64,000 nucleotides of DNA, from assembly GCA_903863255.1 (NCBI GenBank), contig CAIPBJ010000077.1, positions 1-64,000 on the forward strand. The letters are read 5' to 3'. Positions 8,139 to 16,774 of this stretch are shown one piece after another. Below the pieces are notes generated by a model. That model saw only the letters and a list, made by a program, of their open reading frames with translations. It did no database searches and was not told the origin of the DNA. The position numbers and the translations under genes are program-made. This DNA comes from an uncultured Methylophilaceae bacterium. Its GTDB lineage: Bacteria > Pseudomonadota > Gammaproteobacteria > Burkholderiales > Methylophilaceae. Position 1 is the stretch's first letter. The number at the start of each line of letters is the position of its first letter.

Positions 8139-8675
8139 TTATTCCAAATTAGCGTGAATTGCTCGCATTCCCTCTTCGGTAAGTCCCTTTGCATGGATCA
8201 ACTCAGAGATAGCAGCCTCAAGAAATATCAATGTTGATAATTCAAATTGAGAACCCATCGGCATACCTTTTGTAAGCGGAAAACTATCATCTTGCCCAAT
8301 TTGAACCACTAAGTCTGCCATATCAGCCATTGCAGAAGACTTTTTCATTGAAATCACAGCAAGTTTAGCACCGACAGATTTTGCTTTCTTCACTAAAGGC
8401 AACAGAGTTTCGGTTCCTCCTGAACCCGAAATCATTATTAATAGGTCTCCAGATTTGATCGCAGGGGTAACAACTTCACCCACCATACTCACATTGTATC
8501 CAGAGTGAACTAAACGCATAGCAAAGAATCTTGAGACCAATCCTGATCTGCCTGCTCCACCAATGAAAGTTCGATTGGCCTTTGCTACTAAATCGAGCAA
8601 TTCTGATGATTTATTCTTATCTGTAACTGCCAAGATGCCTGACAATTTATCCAAAATCAATTTTTGATGATCCAT
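8139..8675 (-). CDS. hxlB: 6-phospho-3-hexuloisomerase Phi (HxlB)
   Basis: A SIS-domain isomerase of 178 residues that converts hexulose 6-phosphate to fructose 6-phosphate in the ribulose monophosphate cycle. Visible motifs are FIGGAGRSGLVSRFFAMRL at about 37-55, the SIS signature LIMISGSGGTETLLPL near 84-99 and a C-terminal helix ending GMRAIHANLE. It follows hps on the same strand but is separated from it by an intrinsic terminator at 8705-8740, leaving only about 30 bases before its ATG. It is therefore probably expressed by read-through at a lower level than hps. Confidence 0.95.
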   Translation of the reverse strand: MDHQKLILDKLSGILAVTDKNKSSELLDLVAKANRTFIGGAGRSGLVSRFFAMRLVHSGYNVSMVGEVVTPAIKSGDLLIMISGSGGTETLLPLVKKAKSVGAKLAVISMKKSSAMADMADLVVQIGQDDSFPLTKGMPMGSQFELSTLIFLEAAISELIHAKGLTEEGMRAIHANLE

Positions 8676-8704
8676 AATTTTTCCTTAAGCGATGTACGAG
8701 CATT

Positions 8705-8740
8705 GTAAAAAAACCCCGACTCATTTCTGAATCGGGGTTT
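8705..8740 (-). terminator. Intrinsic terminator between hps and phi
   Basis: A perfect nine-bp stem AAACCCCGA/TCGGGGTTT (8711-8719 and 8732-8740) with a 12-base loop. On the minus strand it is followed directly by a run of T. This is a textbook rho-independent terminator for hps transcripts, placed upstream of phi. Confidence 0.9.
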
Positions 8741-8794
8741 GATATCTTCACTATAAATTCTTAGCCATTAAAAGCGCCGAGAACCTATTTCGAA

Positions 8795-9430
8795 TTAAGC
8801 AGCGTGAGCGATAGCAGTGATTTCTGCAGCTGAAGCAGCTGGGTCAGCCGCACCGTAAATAGCAGCACCGGCAACGATGATTGTCGCACCAGCATCACGT
8901 ACTTGAGCAGTAGTTCCAGCTTTAACACCACCAGCTACAGAGATATCAACACCAAGGCCTAGGCTTGCAACCAAACCTAAGTCAGCAAAAGGAGTTTGTC
9001 CAGCAGCTTGTTGGTCAAGACCAGTATGAACACCAATGATATGTGCACCTAGCTTAGCAACTTCTTGTGTACGCGCTTTTTTATCAGCAACATTAATTAA
9101 GTCAACTTGAGCCTTTTTGCCGTACTTGTTAGCAACATCGATTACACCTTTGATTGTACCGATATCTGCACAACCCAATACTGTACAGATGTCAGCACCA
9201 GCTTTGTAGAATGGCTCAGCTTCGTAGAAACCAGCGTCCATAGTTTTCAAATCAACTAAGATTTTGTTATTTGGGAATTTAGCACGAAGCGTTTCAAGCA
9301 ATTTAATACCATTGTGCTTAATGCAAGGTGTTCCAATTTCAAGGATGTCAACGTGTGGAGCAACTGTTGTTGCTAGTGCCACTGTTGCATCAAAATCCAA
9401 TGAGTCTAAAGCCATTTGTGTTAATGCCAT
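8795..9430 (-). CDS. hxlA: 3-hexulose-6-phosphate synthase Hps (HxlA)
   Basis: An enzyme of 211 residues of the orotidine monophosphate decarboxylase superfamily. It adds formaldehyde to ribulose 5-phosphate, the fixation step of the RuMP cycle. The superfamily motif DLKTMD is present at 60-65 (Asp60, Lys62, Asp65), with EIGTPCIKHNG at 31-41 and the phosphate loop ISVAGGVKAGT near 164-174. A GGAGG sits seven bases before the ATG. A consensus-like promoter lies 70-100 bases upstream. Adjacent phi and transaldolase complete the local RuMP set. Confidence 0.97.
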   Translation of the reverse strand: MALTQMALDSLDFDATVALATTVAPHVDILEIGTPCIKHNGIKLLETLRAKFPNNKILVDLKTMDAGFYEAEPFYKAGADICTVLGCADIGTIKGVIDVANKYGKKAQVDLINVADKKARTQEVAKLGAHIIGVHTGLDQQAAGQTPFADLGLVASLGLGVDISVAGGVKAGTTAQVRDAGATIIVAGAAIYGAADPAASAAEITAIAHAA

Positions 9431-9498
9431 GATACTTCCTCCGATTAATTACAGGTTATTACTACTTTATGAATACTACTTACAAAAGAAAGCGTAAT

Positions 9499-9526
9499 CT
9501 TATAGTGCTTATAAGACCCATGTCAA
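9499..9526 (-). promoter_or_regulatory. Sigma70-type promoter of hps with overlapping palindrome
   Basis: On the minus strand, a perfect -35 TTGACA (9521-9526) is followed after 16 bases by a -10 TATAAG (9499-9504), with transcription expected near 9491. A 17-base inverted repeat, CTTATA-5-TATAAG (9499-9515), covers the -10 and part of the spacer, as an operator would. Confidence 0.75.
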
Positions 9527-9558
9527 CGCTCACAACCAGTAAAATGATTATGAGCGTG
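9525..9558 (-). terminator. Hairpin after transaldolase gene
   Basis: Arms ACGCTCA/TGAGCGT (9526-9532 and 9551-9557) enclose a second short pairing (AATCA/TGGTT with one wobble), giving a long imperfect hairpin 17 bases after the tal stop. There is no T-run after it. Its far arm abuts the -35 element of the hps promoter, so the site may insulate hps from tal transcription. Confidence 0.45.
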
Positions 9559-9575
9559 GACGAAAATAAAGTTAA

Positions 9576-10526
9576 TTAAAGCTTAGCTGAAAGGGCTACT
9601 TCCAATTTATTCTGGTCGACTACAAACCCGCGAATTCCTTCCGCAAGCTTTTCAGTAGCCATTGCATCTTCATTCAATGCAAATCGGAATTCTCCCTCAG
9701 TCATTTTTGCTGGTGGGGTTGATTTAGCTCCGTTGTCTGCCAACATGCGTGGCAGGTTGCCTTGAGTTGATTCAAGCTCCTGCAAAAGATTAGGCGCAAT
9801 TGTTAAACGATCACATCCAGCAAGTGCAGTTACTTCACCAATATTTCTGAATGAAGCGCCCATAACAACCGTTTTGTAACCATGCTCTTTATAATAAGCA
9901 TAGATTTTACGAACTGACAGAACACCCGGATCGGTTTCAGAAGTATAGGTTTCACCGGTTTTTGCTTTATACCAGTCAAGAATACGACCAACGAAAGGTG
10001 AAATCAAGAAAACGCCAGCTTCAGCACAAGCTCTTGCCTGACCGAATCCAAACAACAAAGTAAGATTACAGTTAATGCCTTCTTTTTCAAGTATCTCACC
10101 AGCTTTAATACCTTCCCAAGTAGAAGCAAGCTTAATTAACACGCGATCATTTTTAATTCCTGCATCGTTGTATAGCTTGATTAGCTTGCGTCCCTTGTTA
10201 ACCATTGCATCAATATTAAAAGATAAACGCGCGTCTACTTCTGTTGATATTCTGCCAGGGATATGTTTTAAAATTTCCAATCCGACTAGAACTGCCAACT
10301 TGTCAGCCGCATCTTCTATTTGCTTTGCCTTGTCGTTACTTTGGGATTTGGCATAGGAAATCGCCTCAGCAATCATTGGTTCGCACTGTGGAAGTAAGCT
10401 TGCTTTCAATAGCAAAGATGGATTGGTTGTTGCATCATATGGCTTAACCGATTTAATTGCTTCGACATCACCCGTATCAGCCACGATGGTAGTCATGGTC
10501 TTCAATTGTTCTAATAAACTAGCCAT
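9576..10526 (-). CDS. tal: Transaldolase
   Basis: Class I transaldolase of 316 residues, which exchanges dihydroxyacetone units between sugar phosphates and regenerates ribulose 5-phosphate in the RuMP cycle. The Schiff-base lysine is in [10 protein letters not shown] (Lys132 with the chosen start, matching E. coli numbering). [13 protein letters not shown] near 30-42 and [11 protein letters not shown] are also typical. The frame extends to a TTG at 10538, but GGAGG at 10532-10536 lies inside that extension, five bases before the ATG at 10526, so 10526 is the start. It lies between the cofactor genes and hps. Confidence 0.96.
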   Translation of the reverse strand: MASLLEQLKTMTTIVADTGDVEAIKSVKPYDATTNPSLLLKASLLPQCEPMIAEAISYAKSQSNDKAKQIEDAADKLAVLVGLEILKHIPGRISTEVDARLSFNIDAMVNKGRKLIKLYNDAGIKNDRVLIKLASTWEGIKAGEILEKEGINCNLTLLFGFGQARACAEAGVFLISPFVGRILDWYKAKTGETYTSETDPGVLSVRKIYAYYKEHGYKTVVMGASFRNIGEVTALAGCDRLTIAPNLLQELESTQGNLPRMLADNGAKSTPPAKMTEGEFRFALNEDAMATEKLAEGIRGFVVDQNKLEVALSAKL

Positions 10527-10699
10527 TGCATCCTCCAAATATTTACTAAATTAAGATTTAAAAAATGAAATTATCATATTTTAACGAGTGGAGTGACTTC
10601 TTATCCGAGCTAAAGTCACATACCTAAATTAACCTTCGAATGAGGTTCGGAGTATAACTTAATTTACACGTAAACTGAATTGATCATGAAAGAATATGA

Positions 10700-11560
10700 T
10701 TAATTCTGATCATTCTTATTGTTTAACATGCCTATATTGGATACTAACAAGGTCGCTACAACCAAGTCAGCACTTGTACCAGGATTCACTCCCTCGTCCT
10801 TCAATCTTTTATCCCATGCCAATAATTCAGATTGGTAAATTTTAGGGTTGTCTAATTGCCCAAAGACCTGCTCATGAATCTTCGCTTCTTCCTGAAGCGC
10901 CAAGGCCCGATCCAGACCTAACTTCCTTGTAACGTGAGTGTCGGGAAAACATGCCATGTAAGACAAATACAATTTAGTGATTGCCCATGCGGATTTATTC
11001 CATTTTGATAGGTAGCGCCTGTATTCAATTAATCCAAAATCAAACACATCCGCAAAGCAATTTGAATATTGTTTGGCAATCATGTCACGACTTTCTGAAA
11101 TCTTCATAGCCTCTAACAAGCTAATAGATGGCGTTTCGTTGACATCTTGCTTGTTTGATTCCCCAAGCCCAGCTGGCGAAGCCATCCTTATTCCCCGATA
11201 GGTAAGAATGGAATCGGTTACGGTAAGCTCGGTGAGAACCTGATTTAGATTTTTTCGGATGTCGAGATGATTAAGCTTAAAAGCAGCTTCTATAATTGGA
11301 GCTGAAAGTAATATTATCCCCAGGTTGGTGTTGCAGCCAACGGCATTCCAAGTTTCAGTTACTGAATTAAGAACGCGCTCCCCTACTGAATATCCAGCTT
11401 TTGAAATTGGGATCGATGCAACCTCCGCACTCTTGACAAAATCCTGTACGACCATCCCATGGCCATCGGCAAAAATATGGACGTTCCCAGGTTTTAGCGC
11501 AGTGAGCTCCATTAGGCAAGCATCCTTGAAGCAGATTGACAGCCTCTCGCTCAGGCTCAT
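10700..11560 (-). CDS. CitG/MdcB-like ribosyltransferase-family protein (methylotroph orf5)
   Basis: A protein of 286 residues from the triphosphoribosyl-dephospho-CoA synthase family (COG1767). Visible motifs are the N-terminal ACLMELTALKPGNVHIFADGHG, LGIILLSAPIIEAA near 80-93, and the C-terminal KDEGVNPGTSADLVVATLL. CitG itself makes the prosthetic group of citrate lyase, but no lyase genes are present. In methylotrophs this gene is orf5 of the H4MPT cluster and is needed for, or linked to, cofactor synthesis. CitG chemistry builds an alpha-ribosyl ether, which suggests a role in attaching the ribose of methanopterin; that is inference. It overlaps orf7 by four bases. Confidence 0.82.
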   Translation of the reverse strand: MSLSERLSICFKDACLMELTALKPGNVHIFADGHGMVVQDFVKSAEVASIPISKAGYSVGERVLNSVTETWNAVGCNTNLGIILLSAPIIEAAFKLNHLDIRKNLNQVLTELTVTDSILTYRGIRMASPAGLGESNKQDVNETPSISLLEAMKISESRDMIAKQYSNCFADVFDFGLIEYRRYLSKWNKSAWAITKLYLSYMACFPDTHVTRKLGLDRALALQEEAKIHEQVFGQLDNPKIYQSELLAWDKRLKDEGVNPGTSADLVVATLLVSNIGMLNNKNDQN

Positions 11561-12453
11561 ATATTTGACTTTGAAAGAACGTCATCAACCAATGCTTGAG
11601 CGATATCTATCTCCAATACGCTTTGAATTCCCTTCCATGCCGGTATGCTGTTTACCTCAAGAACATACAGCTTACCTTCAACACTTCGAATGACATCCAC
11701 ACCGCAGTAATCAATATTCAATGCTTTCGAAGCTGCTTCAGAAATTTCGGCAATTTCAGCGTAATCCGCGACGACTTCGCAACGCCCACCTTTTGCAACA
11801 TTATTAATCCAAGAGTTTCCTCTCCTGACCATTGCCCCAATTGCCTTGCCATTTATAACGAAAACACGATGGTCATGCCAATTATTTTCCCCACTATCAA
11901 TGTATTTCTGGAAATAATAAAGTCCATCTACGAATTCATCGCCAGGCAAAGGAAAAGGTAAACCCTTTGATAACAACCGGACTCCTTCGCCTTGAGAGCC
12001 AAATAACGGCTTGATAACCAAGTGCTCTTCATTTAACAAATTCTCTCTGATGATGCTGTGAGCCTGATTGCGTGATTCAAGTACCCAGGTTTCAGGTGTA
12101 GGGATATTGTTAAAATGCATCAAGAAACTAGTCATGGCTTTGTCGACAGTATGTTCTATCGAAATAGCATCATTATAAACTTTCACGCCTAACATCTTTA
12201 GCGCATGTAAAATGTCCAGCCTTGAAATGACTTGTTGCAAACTGCCGCCAGGCACCCCCCTGACAAAGGCTATCGGAGGCAATTGGTCTTGAAATCCCGG
12301 TATGAAAACACAAGGTTTTTGGGAACTCAAATGAAAATGACAATCTTTAAGCGAACAAAATACTGATTGGAACCCCCGAACATTAAACGCTTCTTTCAGG
12401 CGTTTCCCATGCCAGCCAGGATCATCAGTAAAAACAACAACGCTTCTATTCAA
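11557..12453 (-). CDS. RimK-type ATP-grasp ligase (methylotroph orf7)
   Basis: A protein of 298 residues with an ATP-grasp fold. HLVIKPLFGSQGEGVRLL near 144-161 is the ATP-binding glycine loop, and LYVLEVNSIPAWKGIQ near 267-282 is the metal-binding end of the active site. RimK relatives ligate glutamate to proteins or cofactors (MptN and CofF in archaea). It lies between mch and orf5, 14 bases after mch, in the H4MPT cluster (orf7, COG0189). A glutamate ligase acting on methanopterin or on the polyglutamate tail of methylofuran is the plausible role; the substrate is unknown to me. Confidence 0.82.
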   Translation of the reverse strand: MNRSVVVFTDDPGWHGKRLKEAFNVRGFQSVFCSLKDCHFHLSSQKPCVFIPGFQDQLPPIAFVRGVPGGSLQQVISRLDILHALKMLGVKVYNDAISIEHTVDKAMTSFLMHFNNIPTPETWVLESRNQAHSIIRENLLNEEHLVIKPLFGSQGEGVRLLSKGLPFPLPGDEFVDGLYYFQKYIDSGENNWHDHRVFVINGKAIGAMVRRGNSWINNVAKGGRCEVVADYAEIAEISEAASKALNIDYCGVDVIRSVEGKLYVLEVNSIPAWKGIQSVLEIDIAQALVDDVLSKSNI

Positions 12454-12467
12454 TCAGTGAACCTAAT

Positions 12468-13451
12468 TCAGAATCCAAAAGATTGATCGAGCAATGCAGC
12501 ATCCAATGCCCCTCCAAAATATGACTTGCCAGAATCCAAAGCAGTCACAGTTACTGCAGCAGGACTGAAAAGCATAGGATCAATTTTATAAAAATCCATC
12601 TTTACACTTTTAAAAATATCGGAAAAGGGCCTTCCATAGTCACGAGAAGAACTACTTGGTAGTTCTTTTGCAAGTTTTGCTGCATTTTCATCGCTTCCTC
12701 TAACGAAGATATGCGCATGGCCACCAAAAAGTATCGCGTCGTTGGTTCTTCCCATTCCAGTGAGAAAATCAGGGGAAGGTGGAGGAACAGGCGCACTGGC
12801 CATTCCGTCTACAACATCGCCCAACGGAAAATGCAGCGCATGGATTTTATGCATTGCGACTTCTAGAACTCGAGCCACGATCTGAATTGTCCCTGCCAGG
12901 CTTCGAGTCGGGGTTAGAATAAAAGTAAGATTCTCATTTGATATCTTTGTATCATGAGCAACCTTTTCAATCACTTCTCTAGGAGGGATCTTCTCACTTT
13001 CAAGAATTAAACAAGCGGAATCTGCACTATCTTGATACATCAGTTCTTTAAATAATTCCTCTTTGTTCGCGATAGCTCGACACGGACCCGAGCCTAAGGA
13101 GAAGAACTTGTCATGAGACAAACTCCAGCCAGCATACTGACTTCCAAGACATGATAAAACTGGATTACTTGAATGCACTGAGAGCATCCATGGCCAGTTC
13201 TTAAAGGTTAATGAAGTTTGAACGGAGACATGTCCGAGGCCTCCCATACAAATTTCAGCAATGAGTCTTCCAGCTTCTATGCCACCAAGACTATTGATAC
13301 CCGCATCAATGATAGTGGCTCCTGTTTCATGCTTAATCAATCCCAAACGCAATTCATCAGCTTTACTTATAAATTCCTTGACCAATGGATTCGCAAGGCG
13401 GTTGACACTAGGCCATTCCTTGACATTACTTGAATTTAAATTAGTATCCAT
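12468..13451 (-). CDS. mch: Methenyltetrahydromethanopterin cyclohydrolase
   Basis: Mch hydrolyses methenyl-H4MPT to N5-formyl-H4MPT, between MtdB and the Fhc complex, in the cytoplasm. The protein has 327 residues, as usual. Characteristic stretches are IDAGINSLGGIEAGRLIAEICMGG early on, CLGSQYAGWSL, GSGPCRA near the middle, and TGMGRTNDAILFGGHAHIFVRG toward the C-terminus. It lies 13 bases downstream of orf17 and 14 upstream of orf7, in one minus-strand operon. Confidence 0.96.
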   Translation of the reverse strand: MDTNLNSSNVKEWPSVNRLANPLVKEFISKADELRLGLIKHETGATIIDAGINSLGGIEAGRLIAEICMGGLGHVSVQTSLTFKNWPWMLSVHSSNPVLSCLGSQYAGWSLSHDKFFSLGSGPCRAIANKEELFKELMYQDSADSACLILESEKIPPREVIEKVAHDTKISNENLTFILTPTRSLAGTIQIVARVLEVAMHKIHALHFPLGDVVDGMASAPVPPPSPDFLTGMGRTNDAILFGGHAHIFVRGSDENAAKLAKELPSSSSRDYGRPFSDIFKSVKMDFYKIDPMLFSPAAVTVTALDSGKSYFGGALDAALLDQSFGF

Positions 13452-13464
13452 GGCATCCTTTTTT

Positions 13465-14565
13465 TCATATCTTTAATAAAATACACAGTTCTTTAAGTCT
13501 TTTCTTGATTAAATCACATGCCAGTTCAGCTTTCTCGGCATCTGCCAATATCGTGCAAACAGGTTGATTCTTTGGGATATCACTGTTTGGCAATGGAATG
13601 TCAGCTATCCATTCAGGCCATTGGGTATGACTTGGAATCTTCAAATCCAAAGGTGCATAAAAAACCTGTCTCGCCTTAGATCGCTTCGAAATCATAGGAA
13701 ACTCATTTAAGGTTCCTTGGCAGGCTTGAATATGCAGGTCAAACAAATTGACATCGGGAGTCTGATATAAATCAAATGTGGAACTCAATCGAGGATTGAT
13801 CTCCAAGATCCAAATATTATCCTCATTCACAATTGCATCAAGACTATTTAATCCTACCAACCCCACTTCATTCGTTATTTTCTTTGCAATGTGAAAAAGC
13901 CGTTCCTTTGAACTATCTTGCAAATCAGCATTTCCTACAATACCTCCATACCGGTATGGCTTTTCCGGTATAGGCGAAACCCACTGCTGATTAAATCCAA
14001 TCTCTCTAATGTTTTTTCCATCTGAAACAAAAAGCATGGAGACTGGGGTGCCTTCAGTTGCTTTTTGAAAATACAACCCTTCAGCTAACAACTCGCCTGA
14101 ACTAGCCGAAACGACATGCGTTCCACCTGAACCTCCGTCTTCCTTTCGAAGCCAGCCATTGGCATTTGTTAGGGGCTTGAAACTTACTTCAGGATGAGGA
14201 ATATCCAACATATCAAGCAAAACAAAAAAGTCCCTTGCCCGTTTGATTCGTTTAACGACATCTGGTCTATTGCCGATAATCGGTAATATTTCGGCGACTC
14301 GTTGAAGAAGTTCAGGTTGTGCTTCAAATCCGCTTCCATAAACGAACCCATGAACGTCTTTTAAATCAATTTGCTTAATTATTTCCAGAAACTGCCTCGG
14401 CTCGAAACCGCTATCCGCATAACTTACCTTGAATACTTCAGATGCTGCGCGTTGCGTGTCTGCGTCTGCAAAAACATCAATGGCAACAACATCGTATCCC
14501 GCCATGGATGCTGCCTTAACAAAGGGTCTAGCAGAAACTGCCGCTATAATTACTTTTTTAATCAT
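13465..14565 (-). CDS. ATP-grasp protein of the H4MPT cluster (orf17)
   Basis: A protein of 366 residues with an N-terminal nucleotide-binding half that begins KKVIIAAVSARPFVKAA and an ATP-grasp half. GWLRKEDGGSGGTHV near 133-147 is the glycine-rich loop and WILEINPRLSSTFDLY near 253-268 the metal site. It matches orf17 (COG2232) of methylotroph clusters. A carboxylate-amine ligation in methanopterin or methylofuran synthesis is expected, but I know of no assigned reaction. It sits between mtdB and mch. Confidence 0.82.
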   Translation of the reverse strand: MIKKVIIAAVSARPFVKAASMAGYDVVAIDVFADADTQRAASEVFKVSYADSGFEPRQFLEIIKQIDLKDVHGFVYGSGFEAQPELLQRVAEILPIIGNRPDVVKRIKRARDFFVLLDMLDIPHPEVSFKPLTNANGWLRKEDGGSGGTHVVSASSGELLAEGLYFQKATEGTPVSMLFVSDGKNIREIGFNQQWVSPIPEKPYRYGGIVGNADLQDSSKERLFHIAKKITNEVGLVGLNSLDAIVNEDNIWILEINPRLSSTFDLYQTPDVNLFDLHIQACQGTLNEFPMISKRSKARQVFYAPLDLKIPSHTQWPEWIADIPLPNSDIPKNQPVCTILADAEKAELACDLIKKRLKELCILLKI

Positions 14566-14589
14566 AACCCTTTTGACACTATCCTTAGA

Positions 14590-15483
14590 TTATAAACTTT
14601 CTCTAGCCATTTCAAAGGCCGAGAGAAAATCAAGGTAAAGTCTATTTTGAGAAGACAGCATCTGTTTTAATAGATTATGCTGAGTAATATATTTAACGTT
14701 TCCGATGCAAAGCGCTCCTATTCCAAACGCCGAAGTACCTTGTATGGCAATGCCATCCGCATTAACATCAACCCCTTCAGCGCCAGTAGGCGGAACAGCA
14801 TTTACATCAGCAACAATTTTCAGGTTTTTGGACAACGCCATCTGCTCAAGTGAAAGTACACGTACTCCAGCCGCTGCAGCACATAAAGCAATCTCTGTAT
14901 TTTCGAGGACTTCAATCTTTAACTCATTTGTACTTCCGTCAGCATATCCGACTTCAATGCCGTACCGTTTGCTATATGCTTCGGCCCGAATTTGAACATC
15001 GACCAGGGAGCGATGGGCGACAAGCTTCACGTTTGCGCCATATTTTGCTGCTATTACCGCAGTGCATCCACCTACTGGGCCGGTTGCACCAAAAATACTG
15101 ACATTTTTTCCAGTCAGGTCACCACCAAAATTTTTTGTAAGATGCTGTTCAACCTTGGCCATCATACCGGCTGCGGTTGTGAATGCTCCTGAAGGATCAG
15201 CAAAAACAGAAACCTCAAATGGCGGAACCATGGATTTCTTTGCAGTTTCCAGCATATCCATTGCTATATCTATGTCTCGACCACCAATAAAAATGTGCTC
15301 ACGCTTCACCCCACTTGGCCCACGAGAAAAAATGGCATCTTGAACCAAAGCTGTGACTTCCTTCAATTCTATGTTTGTGTAAGGCATTATCTTGTCGAAT
15401 CCAGCATCGTAAGCCATATTGACATCGAATGGACTGGCATTTTTTGCTGCAGTGATCAAATGTAGAATCGAAACCTTTTGCAT
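14590..15483 (-). CDS. mtdB: NAD(P)-dependent methylene-H4MPT dehydrogenase MtdB
   Basis: MtdB oxidises methylene-H4MPT, the product of Fae, to methenyl-H4MPT. The protein of 297 residues has the N-terminal HLITAAKNASPFDVNMAYDAG typical of the MtdA/MtdB family, and a Rossmann motif FGATGPVGG at about 131-139. The family context (H4MPT genes on both sides, mch downstream) favours MtdB over the folate-specific MtdA. It is 24 bases upstream of orf17 in the operon order and 44 bases after mptG. Confidence 0.93.
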   Translation of the reverse strand: MQKVSILHLITAAKNASPFDVNMAYDAGFDKIMPYTNIELKEVTALVQDAIFSRGPSGVKREHIFIGGRDIDIAMDMLETAKKSMVPPFEVSVFADPSGAFTTAAGMMAKVEQHLTKNFGGDLTGKNVSIFGATGPVGGCTAVIAAKYGANVKLVAHRSLVDVQIRAEAYSKRYGIEVGYADGSTNELKIEVLENTEIALCAAAAGVRVLSLEQMALSKNLKIVADVNAVPPTGAEGVDVNADGIAIQGTSAFGIGALCIGNVKYITQHNLLKQMLSSQNRLYLDFLSAFEMARESL

Positions 15484-15527
15484 TATTAACCTTTAAGAGT
15501 ATTGAATGGTTTTTACCTATAAGCATT

Positions 15528-16526
15528 CTAATTAATTATATTTACAATGGCACCCTTATTGCGTGCTTTAACCAATTTAAATTCCAGGGAATGCACATGC
15601 TCGAAATGGACCCTTAGAGTATTCATGGCATGACCTGCTTCATTTTCATCGGCAAAAATCGCAAATCCTGTAGGCCCCCAGGAACTCTGACCATAACAAA
15701 AACATCCCTGCTTCCTTAACCATTCGATTACCAAACCGACTTTAGAGCTAGCGTAACGACCTCCCTGAACCTGAGAAAAATAATCTCCTGTTTTTTCCTG
15801 AAGGAGTGTTATTGCTGATCCAAACAACTTAAGGTCCTTTTCAATCAAGGCTGGAAGTGCCTGCATTAAAATTGCTCTGCATAAATCCGAAGATACTTCA
15901 GACGGAAAAACCGGTAAGGAACGGAATGCCTGTTTCTCTTGTTCGCCATGAACGCCCGTATGAGAATGATCAAAGATTAAAACGATTCGCCACTCTTCAG
16001 GAAAATCCAGCCTAGAGATAATAGGGGGGAGAATAGTAGAGGCTCCCCGTCCCCCATCCACAACGACGCCACCTAACTGGAAGGTACCGACGCCAATTCC
16101 GGATCTAGCACCACGGTCAGTAATCACTGCCAATTCCTCAAGTGATGTATTTAAGTTAAATAGTTTACATATGGAATAACCAATTGCTAAAGACAATTGC
16201 GTCCCCGATCCCAGTCCGGAATGCTTAGGGATAGAACTTCTTAGCTGTATATGAACACCCTTCTCCAGATTCAGGAGCTTGCAGATGCTTACTGCAATTT
16301 TCAACGCTCGTTCTGAATCTGGGCCTTCAGTTGTGATTTCTTCTGATTCCGCTGCACAAACCTCAGTTACAGGTTGATCCAGGGAGAGTCCTATGCTCCC
16401 AAAACATCTGCCCAGGGCTCCATTTAAATCAAAAAATCCCATATGCAACCTGGCAGTCGTTGAAACTGCTACGGTCTTTTCTATATTTAACGCGCCATCT
16501 GCGGTCTCAATATAAATCTCTGACAT
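15528..16526 (-). CDS. mptG: Beta-ribofuranosylaminobenzene 5'-phosphate synthase (orf4)
   Basis: This GHMP-kinase-superfamily enzyme of 332 residues condenses p-aminobenzoate with phosphoribosyl pyrophosphate and loses CO2, the first committed step toward methanopterin. It shows TARLHMGFFDLNGALGR near 24-40, the GHMP glycine motif PKHSGLGSGTQ at 100-110, and GVGTFQLGGVVVDGG further on, as in archaeal and methylotroph enzymes. It is the first gene of the mptG-mtdB-orf17-mch-orf7-orf5 operon and diverges from fhcB across 248 bases. pabB at 2961-4340 supplies its substrate. Confidence 0.93.
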   Translation of the reverse strand: MSEIYIETADGALNIEKTVAVSTTARLHMGFFDLNGALGRCFGSIGLSLDQPVTEVCAAESEEITTEGPDSERALKIAVSICKLLNLEKGVHIQLRSSIPKHSGLGSGTQLSLAIGYSICKLFNLNTSLEELAVITDRGARSGIGVGTFQLGGVVVDGGRGASTILPPIISRLDFPEEWRIVLIFDHSHTGVHGEQEKQAFRSLPVFPSEVSSDLCRAILMQALPALIEKDLKLFGSAITLLQEKTGDYFSQVQGGRYASSKVGLVIEWLRKQGCFCYGQSSWGPTGFAIFADENEAGHAMNTLRVHFEHVHSLEFKLVKARNKGAIVNIIN

Positions 16527-16774
16527 AAAACGGCGCCCAGTTACTTAATTTATAGTTGCATTGTAGCCCAGCATGGTTGTTTTTTCTATATAACATTAAT
16601 TTGATAATGGTAATAAATCCAAGGTGAAAGGACATTAAATTAAAATTAATATTTTCTGACATGAAATAAAAAAAAGTGTCAAAATGGATTCTTTAAAAAA
16701 AGAACCAATCCTCATAAAATAGTGGTAATAATAAAAGTATTTTCCTTATTACCTGTTTAAAAAAGGTTTGTCAT
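16527..16774. promoter_or_regulatory. Divergent promoter region mptG / fhcB
   Basis: This AT-rich gap of 248 bases lies between the divergent cofactor and fhc operons and must hold both promoters. It contains an inverted repeat TGACA...TGTCA around 16660-16684 separated by an A-run, and TTCTTT/AAAGAA arms near 16689-16707. Either could be an operator or a leader hairpin. No convincing -35/-10 pair was fixed by eye. Confidence 0.5.

Noticed and set aside
10700-11560. Annotation as citG for citrate lyase prosthetic group synthesis
   Set aside because: No citrate or malonate lyase genes are nearby and the gene is a fixed member of methylotroph H4MPT clusters.
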